The notes under the pieces are model-generated. The model was not told the DNA's origin, ran no database searches, and saw nothing but the letters and a program-made list of their open reading frames with translations. Below, piece by piece: positions 43,189 through 52,700 of a stretch of DNA of 64,000 bases. The position numbers were made by a program, and so were the translations under genes. Source of the DNA: Persebacter sp965221835. Lineage in GTDB: Bacteria > Pseudomonadota > Gammaproteobacteria > Tethybacterales > Persebacteraceae. Position 1 is the stretch's first letter. Each line of letters begins with the position of its first letter. The stretch is taken from contig OZ244916.1 of the NCBI GenBank assembly GCA_965221835.1, forward strand, positions 1,364,001 through 1,428,000, given 5' to 3'.

Positions 43189-43194
43189 ATTTTA
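43189..43194 (-). promoter_or_regulatory. TAAAAT hexamer 6 nt before the nuclease-like gene
   Basis: The spacing fits a leaderless start, although AAGGGC could serve as a weak ribosome site. Confidence 0.3.
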
Positions 43195-43236
43195 CAACGG
43201 CGGCGGCGATGATTTTAACCAATTTTCCGAAGAAAA

Positions 43237-43779
43237 TCAGCGGTTAAGTTTTTGCCAGTTTGGGATGGATTGGGTGATGAATTCGGCGGCGGCTGCCAGC
43301 CATGCGATGCGGATGTTTTTGTTGTAGTTCAAATATAACTTGCCGTCGTGGATGCTCCACGCTTGCGGGTCGCCGCGCACCAGATAGCCTTGCGATACGC
43401 CGTAGGCGCAATGTCCGCCGTATTGCGGAATGTAGTGCAACGGATTTTTGAGAAATGCCGCGCGGTTTTCGGCGGATGCGAAATGCCATTTTTCGCCGCC
43501 CCATTCCGCGAAGTTTTCGGGCGCGCCTTTGACCGCGCGCGCTTCCGTAAAAAACGAAACGACATCGTAACCGCCCGCCGCAACGCCGCCCGAATAGGCA
43601 TAAAATTTAATGCTGCTGCCCGCCGCCGTGTCGCCGTCCGATTCGCTCACCGCGTTTATCGTCAGCAAACAAACGCCGACAAACAAAATCGCCGCCGACA
43701 ACGCCGACAACGCAATCAGCAATCGCGCCAGCGGTCCGCGCGGACGCACCGATTGATGATAATAATGATGTTCCATCAT
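43237..43779 (-). CDS. YHS domain-containing membrane-anchored protein
   Basis: 180 residues. One N-terminal membrane helix (LLIALSALSAAILFVGVCLL) precedes a periplasmic YHS-type domain: AAGGYDVVSFFTEARAVKG, WHFASAENRAAFLKNP, YIPQYGGHCAYGVSQG, DGKLYLNYN. YHS domains are thought to bind metals. The start is ATG 43779 with GGAGG 7 nt upstream; the TTG at 43785 is rejected. Confidence 0.85.
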   Translation of the reverse strand: MMEHHYYHQSVRPRGPLARLLIALSALSAAILFVGVCLLTINAVSESDGDTAAGSSIKFYAYSGGVAAGGYDVVSFFTEARAVKGAPENFAEWGGEKWHFASAENRAAFLKNPLHYIPQYGGHCAYGVSQGYLVRGDPQAWSIHDGKLYLNYNKNIRIAWLAAAAEFITQSIPNWQKLNR

Positions 43780-43872
43780 TGACAAACCTCCGACAACTTC
43801 GCAAAAAAATATGTGCGGATTATAACCGAAAACGCCGCTTTTGTATGAACTTTTGCGAACGGCGGCGGCGCA

Positions 43873-45375
43873 TCAGCCGCGCAAATCCACCCACGCCGAT
43901 TTAATTTGCGTGTATTCCAGCAAACTTTCAAAACATTTGTCGCGCGCGTTGCCGGATTGTTTGTAGCCGCCGAAGGGCTGAGTCATGTCGTCTTCGTGAA
44001 ACGAATTGACCCAAATTACGCCCGCTTCCAACTCGCGCACCGCCCGATGTGCGCGGGCAATGTCGCACGTCCAGACCGCCGCCGCCAATCCGTAAATGCT
44101 GTCGTTCGCCAATTGCAACGCATCTTGCAAATCGTCCACCTGCAACATCGCCGCCACCGGACCGAAAACTTCTTCGCGCGCCATCGCGCTGTTGCGCGGG
44201 GCATCCGCCAGCAATGTCGGTTCCACAAACGCGCCCGCCGGAAAATCCGCCGCCGCACCGCCGCCTAATACAATCGCCGCACCGTCCCGCACGCCCGATT
44301 CTATGCATCCCAAAACGCGTTTTTGATCGGCATGCGACACCAGCGGACCGAGAGTCGTATTCCATTGCAACGGATCGCCGGGGCGATAGTTTGCCGCCGC
44401 CGCCGCGAATTTTTCCACAAAAACATCGCGCATTTTTTTATGCACCAAAAGACGGGAACCGGCATTGCACACCTGTCCCGCATTCGCAAAAATGCCCGCC
44501 GCCGCCGCATCCGCCGCCGCATCCGCATCGGGCAAATCGTCCAAAAAAATCTGCGGCGATTTGCCGCCGCATTCCAGCCCGACTCGTTTCATATTTGATT
44601 CGCCGGCATATATCAGCATTTTTTTTCCGACTTCGGTGGAACCGGTAAAAGTAATTTTCGCCACATCCGGATGACGCCCCAACGCCTGCCCGGCAACTTC
44701 GCCCAATCCGTTGACGACATTGAAAACGCCGTCCGGTCCGCCCGCTTCCGAAAACAACTGCGCCAGCAAAAGACACGAAAGCGGCGCCTGCTCCGCCGGT
44801 TTCAATACCACCGTATTTCCCGCCGCCAATGCGGGCGCGAACTTCCACGCCGCCATCAATGCGGGATAGTTCCACGGCGAAACCGCCCCCACCACGCCCA
44901 GCGGTTCGCGCACGACATAATGCAAAACTTCGCGGCGAGTCGCCGTTACTTTGCCTTCCACTTTGTCTATGCTTTCGGCGAAAAAACGAATCGTTTTGAC
45001 GACTTCGGGAATGTCGCCGCTATACGATTGCGCAATCGGTTTGCCCATACAAAGCGTATCCAGCAACGCCAATATCTCCGCGTTTTGTTTGATTTTTTCG
45101 GCAAAGCGCATCATTATCGCCGCCCGTTTGCGCGGCGGCAAATGTCGCCACGCCCCGCTTTTGTGCGCCGCCTGCGCCGCGGAAACAGCGCGATTTATAT
45201 CCGCCGCACTTCCAGCCGCCGCTTCGGTCAACACTTCGCCGGTTGCGGGATTTACGACTCGCAATCGCCCGCCGTCCGCCGAATCGACAAAATCGCCGTT
45301 GATAAACAATCGCCCTTCCGGCGACATTTTTTTCGCCGCCGCCGCCCAATCATATTTTTCAGGATTTTCAATCAT
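43873..45375 (-). CDS. NAD(P)-dependent aldehyde dehydrogenase (PuuC/betaine-aldehyde type)
   Basis: 500 residues of the ALDH superfamily. The oxyanion Asn lies in VSPWNYPALMA, the catalytic Glu in LECGGKSPQ, and the nucleophile Cys in NAGQVCNAGSR. Closest in appearance are gamma-glutamyl-gamma-aminobutyraldehyde and betaine aldehyde dehydrogenases; the substrate is not certain. ATG 45375 is preferred over 45399 because a TATAAT lies 6 nt upstream of it. Confidence 0.85.
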   Translation of the reverse strand: MIENPEKYDWAAAAKKMSPEGRLFINGDFVDSADGGRLRVVNPATGEVLTEAAAGSAADINRAVSAAQAAHKSGAWRHLPPRKRAAIMMRFAEKIKQNAEILALLDTLCMGKPIAQSYSGDIPEVVKTIRFFAESIDKVEGKVTATRREVLHYVVREPLGVVGAVSPWNYPALMAAWKFAPALAAGNTVVLKPAEQAPLSCLLLAQLFSEAGGPDGVFNVVNGLGEVAGQALGRHPDVAKITFTGSTEVGKKMLIYAGESNMKRVGLECGGKSPQIFLDDLPDADAAADAAAAGIFANAGQVCNAGSRLLVHKKMRDVFVEKFAAAAANYRPGDPLQWNTTLGPLVSHADQKRVLGCIESGVRDGAAIVLGGGAAADFPAGAFVEPTLLADAPRNSAMAREEVFGPVAAMLQVDDLQDALQLANDSIYGLAAAVWTCDIARAHRAVRELEAGVIWVNSFHEDDMTQPFGGYKQSGNARDKCFESLLEYTQIKSAWVDLRG

Positions 45376-45381
45376 CCGCGC

Positions 45382-45387
45382 ATTATA
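45382..45387 (-). promoter_or_regulatory. TATAAT hexamer 6 nt before the aldehyde dehydrogenase
   Basis: Predicted -10 of a leaderless transcript that starts at or near ATG 45375. Confidence 0.45.
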
Positions 45388-45425
45388 GCCGAAAATCACC
45401 CCGCCGCGAATATCGCCCCGCCCGG

Positions 45426-46547
45426 TCAGCGATTAAAAATATCCAAATACGGGCGGAAGAAAAACAGGCGATTGCGGCGTTGTCCGGTTTCTTCGCGCAG
45501 CAATTTTATGTCGCACATTTTTCCCACTAATGTACGCGCCGCCGCGGGGGTAATGCCGCATTCCCGCGCCGCATCGGCAATGTCGACAACCGGATGCCGA
45601 AAAAGCGCGTCTAATAATTTCAGTGCGCTATCGCTGCGGGCGAACTCCTGCCGAATTTGCGCGGTCGCGGTTTCTTTGAGGCGCATCGTATCGTCAAGGT
45701 CGCGCGCCGCCGCCGCCGCCGCATATTCCACGCCGCGCAAAAAAAACACTAGCCATTCTTCCATTTCGCCGCCGCGCGCGCGCATCAGATTGTCGTAATA
45801 TCGCGCCTTATTTTTTTCCAAATAACGCGACATATACAAAAGCGGTTTGTCGGTCATTCCTTTTTCGGTCATATACAACGGGATAATCAATCGCCCGATG
45901 CGCCCGTTGCCGTCCAAAAACGGATGAATGGTTTCAAACTGATAATGCGCGACGGCGATGCGAATCAACCATGGCGCATCAATTTTTTCGTTGTGCAAAA
46001 ACTTTTCCATATCGGACATCAACGCCGCAACCTCCAAATGCGGCGGCGGCACAAAATCGGGATTTTCTTTCGCGCCGAGAAAGTTTTGCGCGCGGCGGAA
46101 TTCGCCCGGCGCCTTGTTTTTGCCGCGCACGCCGCGCATCAATGTTTTGTGCGCACGGCGAATCATCCGCGAAGATACCGGCAACGGCTTCGCCCGCGTC
46201 TCGCGCAACGCCTCAATATAATTCCGTACTTCGCGCCAGTCGCCGCGGCGCGAGGGCGAAATCGCCAGTTCCGACTGTATCGTCTCGTCCAACTCGGTCT
46301 GCGTCCCCTCTATGCGGCTGGAAGATGTCGCCTCCGCATCCGCCGAAAGGGAAATAAATAAATCCACATTCGGTGCTTGTCGCGAAAGCCCCTTTAATTC
46401 GCCCAACTTATTGGACGCGGATTCCAATAAAATGTTGATTTTTTGGCTTTTCCATTCCCATTCCGCGTTCACGCGGGACGGCACAAAACAGCGAAACTTG
46501 CCGCTTTGCACATATTTCCCCGGCTGAAATGCCTCTACTTCAATCAT
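45426..46547 (-). CDS. Fic protein with C-terminal winged helix, likely autoregulated
   Basis: 373 residues. HPFLDGNGR (208-216) is the complete Fic motif. SSSRIEG (75-81) is the class II inhibitory helix. The C-terminal 75 or so residues form a winged-helix-like unit (PVVDIADAARECGITPAAAR). Three phased palindromes lie immediately upstream, so the protein probably controls its own gene. ATG 46547 is preferred; the TTG at 46580 lies inside an operator. Confidence 0.87.
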   Translation of the reverse strand: MIEVEAFQPGKYVQSGKFRCFVPSRVNAEWEWKSQKINILLESASNKLGELKGLSRQAPNVDLFISLSADAEATSSSRIEGTQTELDETIQSELAISPSRRGDWREVRNYIEALRETRAKPLPVSSRMIRRAHKTLMRGVRGKNKAPGEFRRAQNFLGAKENPDFVPPPHLEVAALMSDMEKFLHNEKIDAPWLIRIAVAHYQFETIHPFLDGNGRIGRLIIPLYMTEKGMTDKPLLYMSRYLEKNKARYYDNLMRARGGEMEEWLVFFLRGVEYAAAAAARDLDDTMRLKETATAQIRQEFARSDSALKLLDALFRHPVVDIADAARECGITPAAARTLVGKMCDIKLLREETGQRRNRLFFFRPYLDIFNR

Positions 46548-46554
46548 AATCTCT

Positions 46555-46560
46555 ATTATA
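46555..46560 (-). promoter_or_regulatory. TATAAT -10 hexamer overlapping the first operator
   Basis: It ends 7 nt before ATG 46547 and overlaps the end of the nearest palindrome, as expected for a repressible promoter. Confidence 0.5.
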
Positions 46561-46671
46561 TGATAGTTTGAGGTATCCAAACTATAATAAGATTTTCCTT
46601 ATGATAGTTTGAGGTATCCAAACTATAATAAGATTTTCCTTATGATAGTTTCACCGCCCCAAACTATCATA
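46559..46671. promoter_or_regulatory. Three phased 31-bp palindromic operators
   Basis: Copies lie at 46559-46589, 46600-46630 and 46641-46671, exactly 41 bp apart with AGATTTTCCT between them. The arms are TATGATAGTTTG and CAAACTAT(A/C)ATA around a 7-9 bp centre. The centres differ between copy 3 and copies 1-2. The 41-bp step is close to four helical turns, which suits cooperative binding on one DNA face. Confidence 0.75.
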
Positions 46672-46684
46672 ACGGGCGGGAAAA

Positions 46685-47587
46685 TTACCCTGAAAATGCG
46701 CGGATGAAAGCGTCGGCGAAAAGGGCGGAAAACAGCAACGCGAGATAGGTGATGGAAAATGTAAACAATCGGCGGCATTCGGATTCTGTCGGCGCACAGC
46801 GCACGCGCCATGCCGAATGCACAAAACGCCCGCCCAGCAAGACGGCGGCGCAAAGATAAATAACGCCCGCCATTCCTGCGGCGACCGGCAACAGCGACAC
46901 CGCAAACAGCATCACCGAATACAACAAAATTTGTCCGGCGGTGAAGGATTTGCCGTGCGTTACCGGCAACATCGGCAATCCGGCACGGGCATAATCATCG
47001 GTGCGATAAAGCGCCAGCGCCCAAAAATGCGGCGGCGTCCAGACAAAAATTATCAAAAATAACAGCAGCGGTTCGTGAGTCAATTCGCCCGCCGCCGCCG
47101 TCCATCCCAGCACCGGCGGCATCGCCCCCGCCGCACCGCCGATAACGATATTTTGCGGAGTCGCGCGCTTAAGCACGAGGGTATACACGACCGCATAACC
47201 GAAAAAAGTCGCCGCCGTCATCCACGCCGCCACGCCGCCGCCGAAACGGGCGACAATCCACAATCCCGCCGCACCGAGTACCGCCGCAAAACATGCCGCA
47301 TCGGCGGCACCGATTCGTCCGTCCGGCAACGGGCGAAAACGCGTACGCGTCATCACCGCATCCCGATATCGTTCGGCGAGACAATTAAACGCCGCACCGG
47401 AAGCGGCAACCAGCGCAATGCCGACCAGCGACAACATCGCCGCCAGCGGTGCAACCGGATTTTTCAACGCCGCCAATGCCGCACCGACAGCGGCGGTGAA
47501 AACGATTAACGACACCACCCGCGGTTTGGTCAATAACCAAAAATCGCGGGCGCGCAATCGGACGCCGTCAAAAATTATCGTTCGCAT
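46685..47587 (-). CDS. ctaB: Protoheme IX farnesyltransferase (haem O synthase)
   Basis: 300-residue polytopic UbiA-family prenyltransferase that converts haem B to haem O for terminal oxidases. Seen are LLTKPRVVSLIVFTA at the start, the prenyl-diphosphate region NCLAERYRDAVMTRT with FRPLP, and WTPPHFWALALYRTDDYA. About eight to nine membrane helices. It follows ctaA by 61 bp, ending the ppsR-ctaA-ctaB operon. Also known as cyoE. Confidence 0.92.
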   Translation of the reverse strand: MRTIIFDGVRLRARDFWLLTKPRVVSLIVFTAAVGAALAALKNPVAPLAAMLSLVGIALVAASGAAFNCLAERYRDAVMTRTRFRPLPDGRIGAADAACFAAVLGAAGLWIVARFGGGVAAWMTAATFFGYAVVYTLVLKRATPQNIVIGGAAGAMPPVLGWTAAAGELTHEPLLLFLIIFVWTPPHFWALALYRTDDYARAGLPMLPVTHGKSFTAGQILLYSVMLFAVSLLPVAAGMAGVIYLCAAVLLGGRFVHSAWRVRCAPTESECRRLFTFSITYLALLFSALFADAFIRAFSG

Positions 47588-47648
47588 ATTTTTTGCATGT
47601 CAGTTTTATCCGCCGCGCCAATGCCCCGTTTGCCGCCGCGAATTGTTT

Positions 47649-48617
47649 TTAATTATACCCCGCCGCGGGCGGACGAAAGATTTTTGCCGCCGCCGCCGCC
47701 GTTTGTGCCGCCAAAAGCGCGGCGACCGCATTGTGCGCCAGCGCCGACCACAGCGGCAAACCGGCAAGAACATTGACAATTCCAAGCGCGATTTGAATCG
47801 CCAGCAAAAATAATGTAGCGGCGGCAAATCTTCGCATTCCCGCCCGCCACAACAGCGCGCTCCAAATACAAAGCACCGCCGCCGTTATCGCCGCCAACGC
47901 GCGATGCGCCCAATGAATTGTCGCCAGCATCGCCGCCGACACCGGCGCACCGGAAGAATCCAAATGCAATTCCCGCCCCAACACAAAACCGCCCCAATCC
48001 GTCACCGGCGGCAACCAGCCACCGCCGCAACGCGGAAAATCCGGACACGACAATGCGGCGTAGTTTGTGCTGACCCAGCCGCCTGAAAAAATTTGCGCCG
48101 TCAAAAAAACGGCAACAACAACGCACGCCGCACGCAACGGCGGACGCCGCAAAAGCGGGCGGGTGCAGGCATATAAAATTGTCGCAAAAATAAATATGCC
48201 GCCGATTAAATGCGCCGAAACCACTATCGGGCGCAACCGTTCAGTGACCGTCAACATTCCCAACAACGCCTGCGCAACAACCAACGCAGCGACAAACAGC
48301 GGCGCGCGATTTGCGGTGCGAAACGACAACACGGCGGCGGCGAAAACAACCAGACCGAGCAATCCCGCGACATAGCGATGCGCAACTTCTATCCACGCTT
48401 TTTTTACATCCAGCGGCGATTCCGGCGAATGCGCGGCGGCGGCGGCGGCATCCGGCACGCCGACAATAACGCCATAACATGTCGGCCAATCCGGACATCC
48501 CAGACCGGCATCGGACAAACGCGTATAGGCGCCCGCGACAATGACGACAAAAGTCAGCGGCGCGGCGAAAAAAAGTAGACGGCGGACGACATCCCGCCTG
48601 CGGGAGTCATTCTTCAT
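47649..48617 (-). CDS. ctaA: Haem A synthase (COX15/CtaA family)
   Basis: 322-residue membrane protein that oxidises haem O to haem A. RLSDAGLGCPDWPTCYG and a second similar segment after the midpoint (TNYAALSCPDFPRCGG) reflect the internal duplication of the family. His residues lie in AHRYVAG, SAHLIGG, IHWAHRALA and ALAHNAVA. The start lies 11 bp inside ppsR. Together with ctaB it implies an aa3-type oxidase elsewhere. Confidence 0.92.
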   Translation of the reverse strand: MKNDSRRRDVVRRLLFFAAPLTFVVIVAGAYTRLSDAGLGCPDWPTCYGVIVGVPDAAAAAAHSPESPLDVKKAWIEVAHRYVAGLLGLVVFAAAVLSFRTANRAPLFVAALVVAQALLGMLTVTERLRPIVVSAHLIGGIFIFATILYACTRPLLRRPPLRAACVVVAVFLTAQIFSGGWVSTNYAALSCPDFPRCGGGWLPPVTDWGGFVLGRELHLDSSGAPVSAAMLATIHWAHRALAAITAAVLCIWSALLWRAGMRRFAAATLFLLAIQIALGIVNVLAGLPLWSALAHNAVAALLAAQTAAAAAKIFRPPAAGYN

Positions 48618-49425
48618 TGCGAAGCAAATCCGCCTCTTTCAAAATTTTGGAAGACAACTCTTCTACCGAACGATTTGTCGCATCAAAATATTGAATGTCG
48701 CATGCATGAAAAAGTCGTAATGCGGCGCGCACTTCTTGTTCGCATTTTGCGGGTTGCGCATAGCCGCTGCCCGGGCGGCGTTGTTCGCGAATTTGTGCGA
48801 GACGCACCGGCGAAATTGTTAAGCCGTAAATTTTTGATTTGTGTTTTAGCAGCGGCGCGGGCAGACAATCGCTTTCTAAATCTTCGTCCACCAGCGGATA
48901 GTTCGCGGTAAACACGCCGAAATGCAACGCGAGATACAGCGAAGTCGGCGTTTTACCGGAACGCGAAACGCCGACAAGAATAATATCGGCGCGTTCCAGT
49001 CCGCGCACCATTCCGCCGTCATCAAAATCCATCGCAAAGTTAAGCGCGTCTATGCGCCGCTGATATCCTTTTTCGCGAAAGGAATGCGACACGCCCGCCG
49101 AATGAGACGCGCGCACGCCGAGTTCGGATTCCAACGGGCGCGTAAATATTTCCAGACAATCCATCGGCATCGCGCCGGAGTTTCGCAACACTTCGCCGAG
49201 CGATTCATCGGCGAATGTATAAAACAAAATAGGGCGGACGCCATCTTGTTCGGCGGCACGGCGGATTTGCGCGGCGGCATCGGCGGCTTTTTTTTCGTCG
49301 TCCACAAAAGCGAGAGTGCGTTGTGCAAACTCCACGCCCTCAAACTGCGCCAACACGCTGCGCCCCAACGCTTCCACCGTAATGCCGGTGCTGTCAGAAA
49401 CAAAAAAGACCGCGCGTTTTTTCAT
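48607..49425 (-). CDS. ppsR: Phosphoenolpyruvate synthase regulatory protein PpsR
   Basis: 272 residues. PpsR both phosphorylates (ADP-dependent) and dephosphorylates PEP synthase. The N-terminal VFFVSDSTGITVEALG and the P-loop-like GVSRSGKTPTSLYLA are diagnostic. PEP synthase itself is not in the window. It is the first gene of the transcript, and its end overlaps ctaA. Confidence 0.93.
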   Translation of the reverse strand: MKKRAVFFVSDSTGITVEALGRSVLAQFEGVEFAQRTLAFVDDEKKAADAAAQIRRAAEQDGVRPILFYTFADESLGEVLRNSGAMPMDCLEIFTRPLESELGVRASHSAGVSHSFREKGYQRRIDALNFAMDFDDGGMVRGLERADIILVGVSRSGKTPTSLYLALHFGVFTANYPLVDEDLESDCLPAPLLKHKSKIYGLTISPVRLAQIREQRRPGSGYAQPAKCEQEVRAALRLFHACDIQYFDATNRSVEELSSKILKEADLLRNEE

Positions 49426-49433
49426 CGGCGTAA

Positions 49434-49439
49434 ATTATA
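49434..49439 (-). promoter_or_regulatory. TATAAT hexamer 8 nt before ppsR
   Basis: Predicted -10 giving an essentially leaderless ppsR-ctaA-ctaB transcript. Confidence 0.45.
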
Positions 49440-49480
49440 ACGCATTAATTAAAATCAAAACTGCGGACGACCAAACAGCG

Positions 49481-49760
49481 GCGGAAATATGCCAGTATCG
49501 TTTTTTATTAGATCGCTAAAATTGAATCCGAAACTGCGCGGATATTGCGCTTTTGCGCGATGCAACTTTTTTCTTAAAATTGAATCTGAAACTTTATTCA
49601 ATTTATAAAACGCCGCAAAAAACGAACGCAACTTTTTTCTTAAAACTGAATCCGGAGTTGCGCGAACATTGCGCTTTTGCGCGATGCAACTTTTTTCTTA
49701 AAATTGAATCCGAAACTTTATTCAATTTATCAAATGCCGCAAAACAGATGCAACTTTTTC
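49481..49760. repeat. Array repeating the autotransporter 3' terminus (first array)
   Basis: Four copies of a block that reads, on the minus strand, through the last codons of the autotransporter (RIQF-stop), joined by two alternating linkers. One linker contains TTATTCAATTTAT; the other repeats more of the terminal coding sequence. It lies downstream of the autotransporter ending at 49761. Otherwise non-coding. Confidence 0.8.
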
Positions 49761-52700
49761 TTAAAATTGAATCCGGAGTTGCGCGGACATTGCGCTTTTG
49801 CGTGATGCGGTGTTATATTCCAAACCCAAAGAAAATTCGCCGTCCGATAATAGGCGCGATGAATAACCTGCCGACAATATCAAATCCGACAACGATGATA
49901 AATCCAATTCGCGATTTTCCAATCGCACTTCTTGTTCCCGTTTTGTGTATATTTCCGGTGCGCCTTTTACATCGCCGAACGCCGCTTCGCTAAAACAATC
50001 GCCCGCCGTGCCATCCGAACAAACCGCACGACTATATCGCAACGCCGCTTCGCCTCGCCGCACCGTCGTCTTTCGCCCGAACGAAAAACGAAACTTGTCG
50101 CCGCCCGTCAATAAATGCGCACGCTGCAATCCCGCTTTCCATCCCCACGCTTGTAAATCCGAAATATCTTGCAAAAACTCGCCGCCCGATATTTCCACTT
50201 CGCCACGCGCCCTTTCATAAAATGCAAAACCCTCCCAACCGCCGCCAATGCCGCCTCGCAAAAGCAAACGACCTTGATGTGTTTTCGCCGATGTGTCGCC
50301 CAACTCGCCAAACGATGCACCCAGAAAACTTTCACTTTCTCTTATTTCCGACACCTCCGCCGAAAACGATAACCATTCGCCGCCGCCGGTCCAGCGTAAT
50401 CCAAACTGACGATATTGCAATCTGTCTTCGCCGTGAACTTCGCCGCTAAATGATGCAAACGGACGCAAACCTTCGCCGCGTTTTTCTAACATAAAACTCT
50501 CGCGCCCTTCCGCAAAAAATGGTGTGCCGCCTTCGCCGTCCGCAAATGTATTCCATTCTTTCCACACCGATTCTTCGCATTCTTCGCCGCAAAAATCATG
50601 TCGCAAACGCCATTCGCCCGCAAACGGCAACGCCGCATCCAATCCCGCATAACGAAATTCGCTTTCATCCGTTGCCGCAAAAAATATTCCCGCCGAAAAA
50701 CGATTGTCATTGTCCGGCAACAACATATCCGCCGCCGCCGCACCGAGAGTCGCCGAAGTTGATGACACCTGCGCGATGCTTTCCAACGCCGTGTTGTAAT
50801 GCGCATTTCCAAAAACCGAAACTGCTACCGAAATGTCCGACAATCGCCCGCGCAATGCCGCAAAACTTTCCGGTAAATCAATTCGCGCATCCATTAAACG
50901 CACGCCGTTGCCGTTGCCGGTTCCGATGCCGCCGCCTTGCGGTTCTTTGTCAACTGCCAACTCCACATTGCCTTGCACCGTCACCGCTTTTTGCAAATCC
51001 ACCAAACCCCAGCCATAAACATCGTCCACACCTTCCGCCCCGAGATCCTCCGCCGTGCGCAACAACAACGCACGCACTACCGACATCGGCATATTCGGTA
51101 AACGACTTTTTAATATCGCCAACGCCCCGCTAACATGCGGGGCGGCAAATGAAGTGCCGGCATAGTTTCCGTAGCGATTGTTGTCTGCGCCGGAAGTTGT
51201 GGAAATGTTAACCCCCGGTGCGGCAAGACACCAAAATTTTGTATCGCCGCAACCGTTGCTGAAATTCGTAATTTTATCGTTTTCATCTGTCGCAACCGCC
51301 ACCAACCAGCGATCCGTCAATTCTGGATGTGCAATCGGTAAACGCGCATTTGGATCGGTATAGTTTCTGGCGATATTCAAATTGGAAATCGCGCCGATAC
51401 CTCGCAAAGTTACCGGCGTTCTTGTAAACACTCGTTCCCCGGCAACACGCGAAGTTAATGTGTAAGTATAAGAAGGAGAAACAAAATTTTCAGAAACAAA
51501 ATTATTAATGAAATCTTGTTGCGTTGCCGCCCCATACCCATTGCTGCATGGTCTATTCGTAAACCCGTCCTTCAAATTTAGACACAAGCGAATGAGACCG
51601 TTTTCGGAATTCCAGCCGCCGTTGCCCGCCGCCCATACCAGCACCGTATCTTTGCCGCGTACTTCGGCGGCGAGATTGGAATAACGGGAATTGGACAGCG
51701 GAGTCGTGTCGGGAATGTATGCATGCCAAAGCGCATTGCCGCCCCGATATTTTCCGACCACTCTCTGCACCGTCCCCCAACTGTTATTGATAATCCGCAC
51801 ATTGTGCGCCAACGCATGGCGTATTGCAGCATTTGAGTCGCCGACAAGATTGCCGAAATCATCTCCGAATTGCAGCGGCATCAGTTTCGCTTGCGGTGCA
51901 ACGCCTTGTGCGGAACCGGCAAGCGAGTTGCGCATTGCGGCAATCACGCCGCCGACTGCGGTGCCGTGTCCGATTCCGAACGGGTCATCAATCGCGTTGT
52001 TGTTTTTGAGAACATTAAATCCTTCCACGATATTGTCGCGCAAATCCACATGCGAAGTTAGCATTCCCGTATCTAATACGCCGACCGTTACGCTTTGTCC
52101 CCAATAACCACGCTGATAAGCGGCATCCGCATTAATTCGTCCCAGCCCGTAGTTGCGATTAAATTCGTTGTTGCGGTAATTAACCCCGTTTGACGGATTC
52201 GGCGGCGGCAAAAAAATTGTGGAATCGGCGATACTTACAGATCCTTGCATCGTCACCGCCCGTGCCAAATTGACGAGTCCCCAACCGTAATCGTCATCCA
52301 CACCTTCCGCCCCAAGATCATCCGCCGTGCGCAACAACAACGCACGCACCACCGACATCGGCATATTCGGCAAACGACTTTTCAACACCGCCAACGCCCC
52401 GCTAACATGCGGGGCGGCGTACGAAGTACCGTTGCCGGCAGAATAGGCGGAATCGGATGCGATACCGGCGGAAGTAATATTCGCCCCGGGTGCGGAAATA
52501 CACCAAAACTTCGCATCGCCGCAACCGTTGCTGCCGTGTCCGATTCTGCCATACCAAAGCGAGTTTTCATTCTCGTTTATCGCAACAACCGCCAGCCAGC
52601 GGTCGGTCAGTTGCGGATAATAATGCGGAAAAAGTGCGTAAAAATCGCTGCCCGATTCGGGGATTCGCAAAACCGCACCCGTCTCCTGCACCGTGATTCG

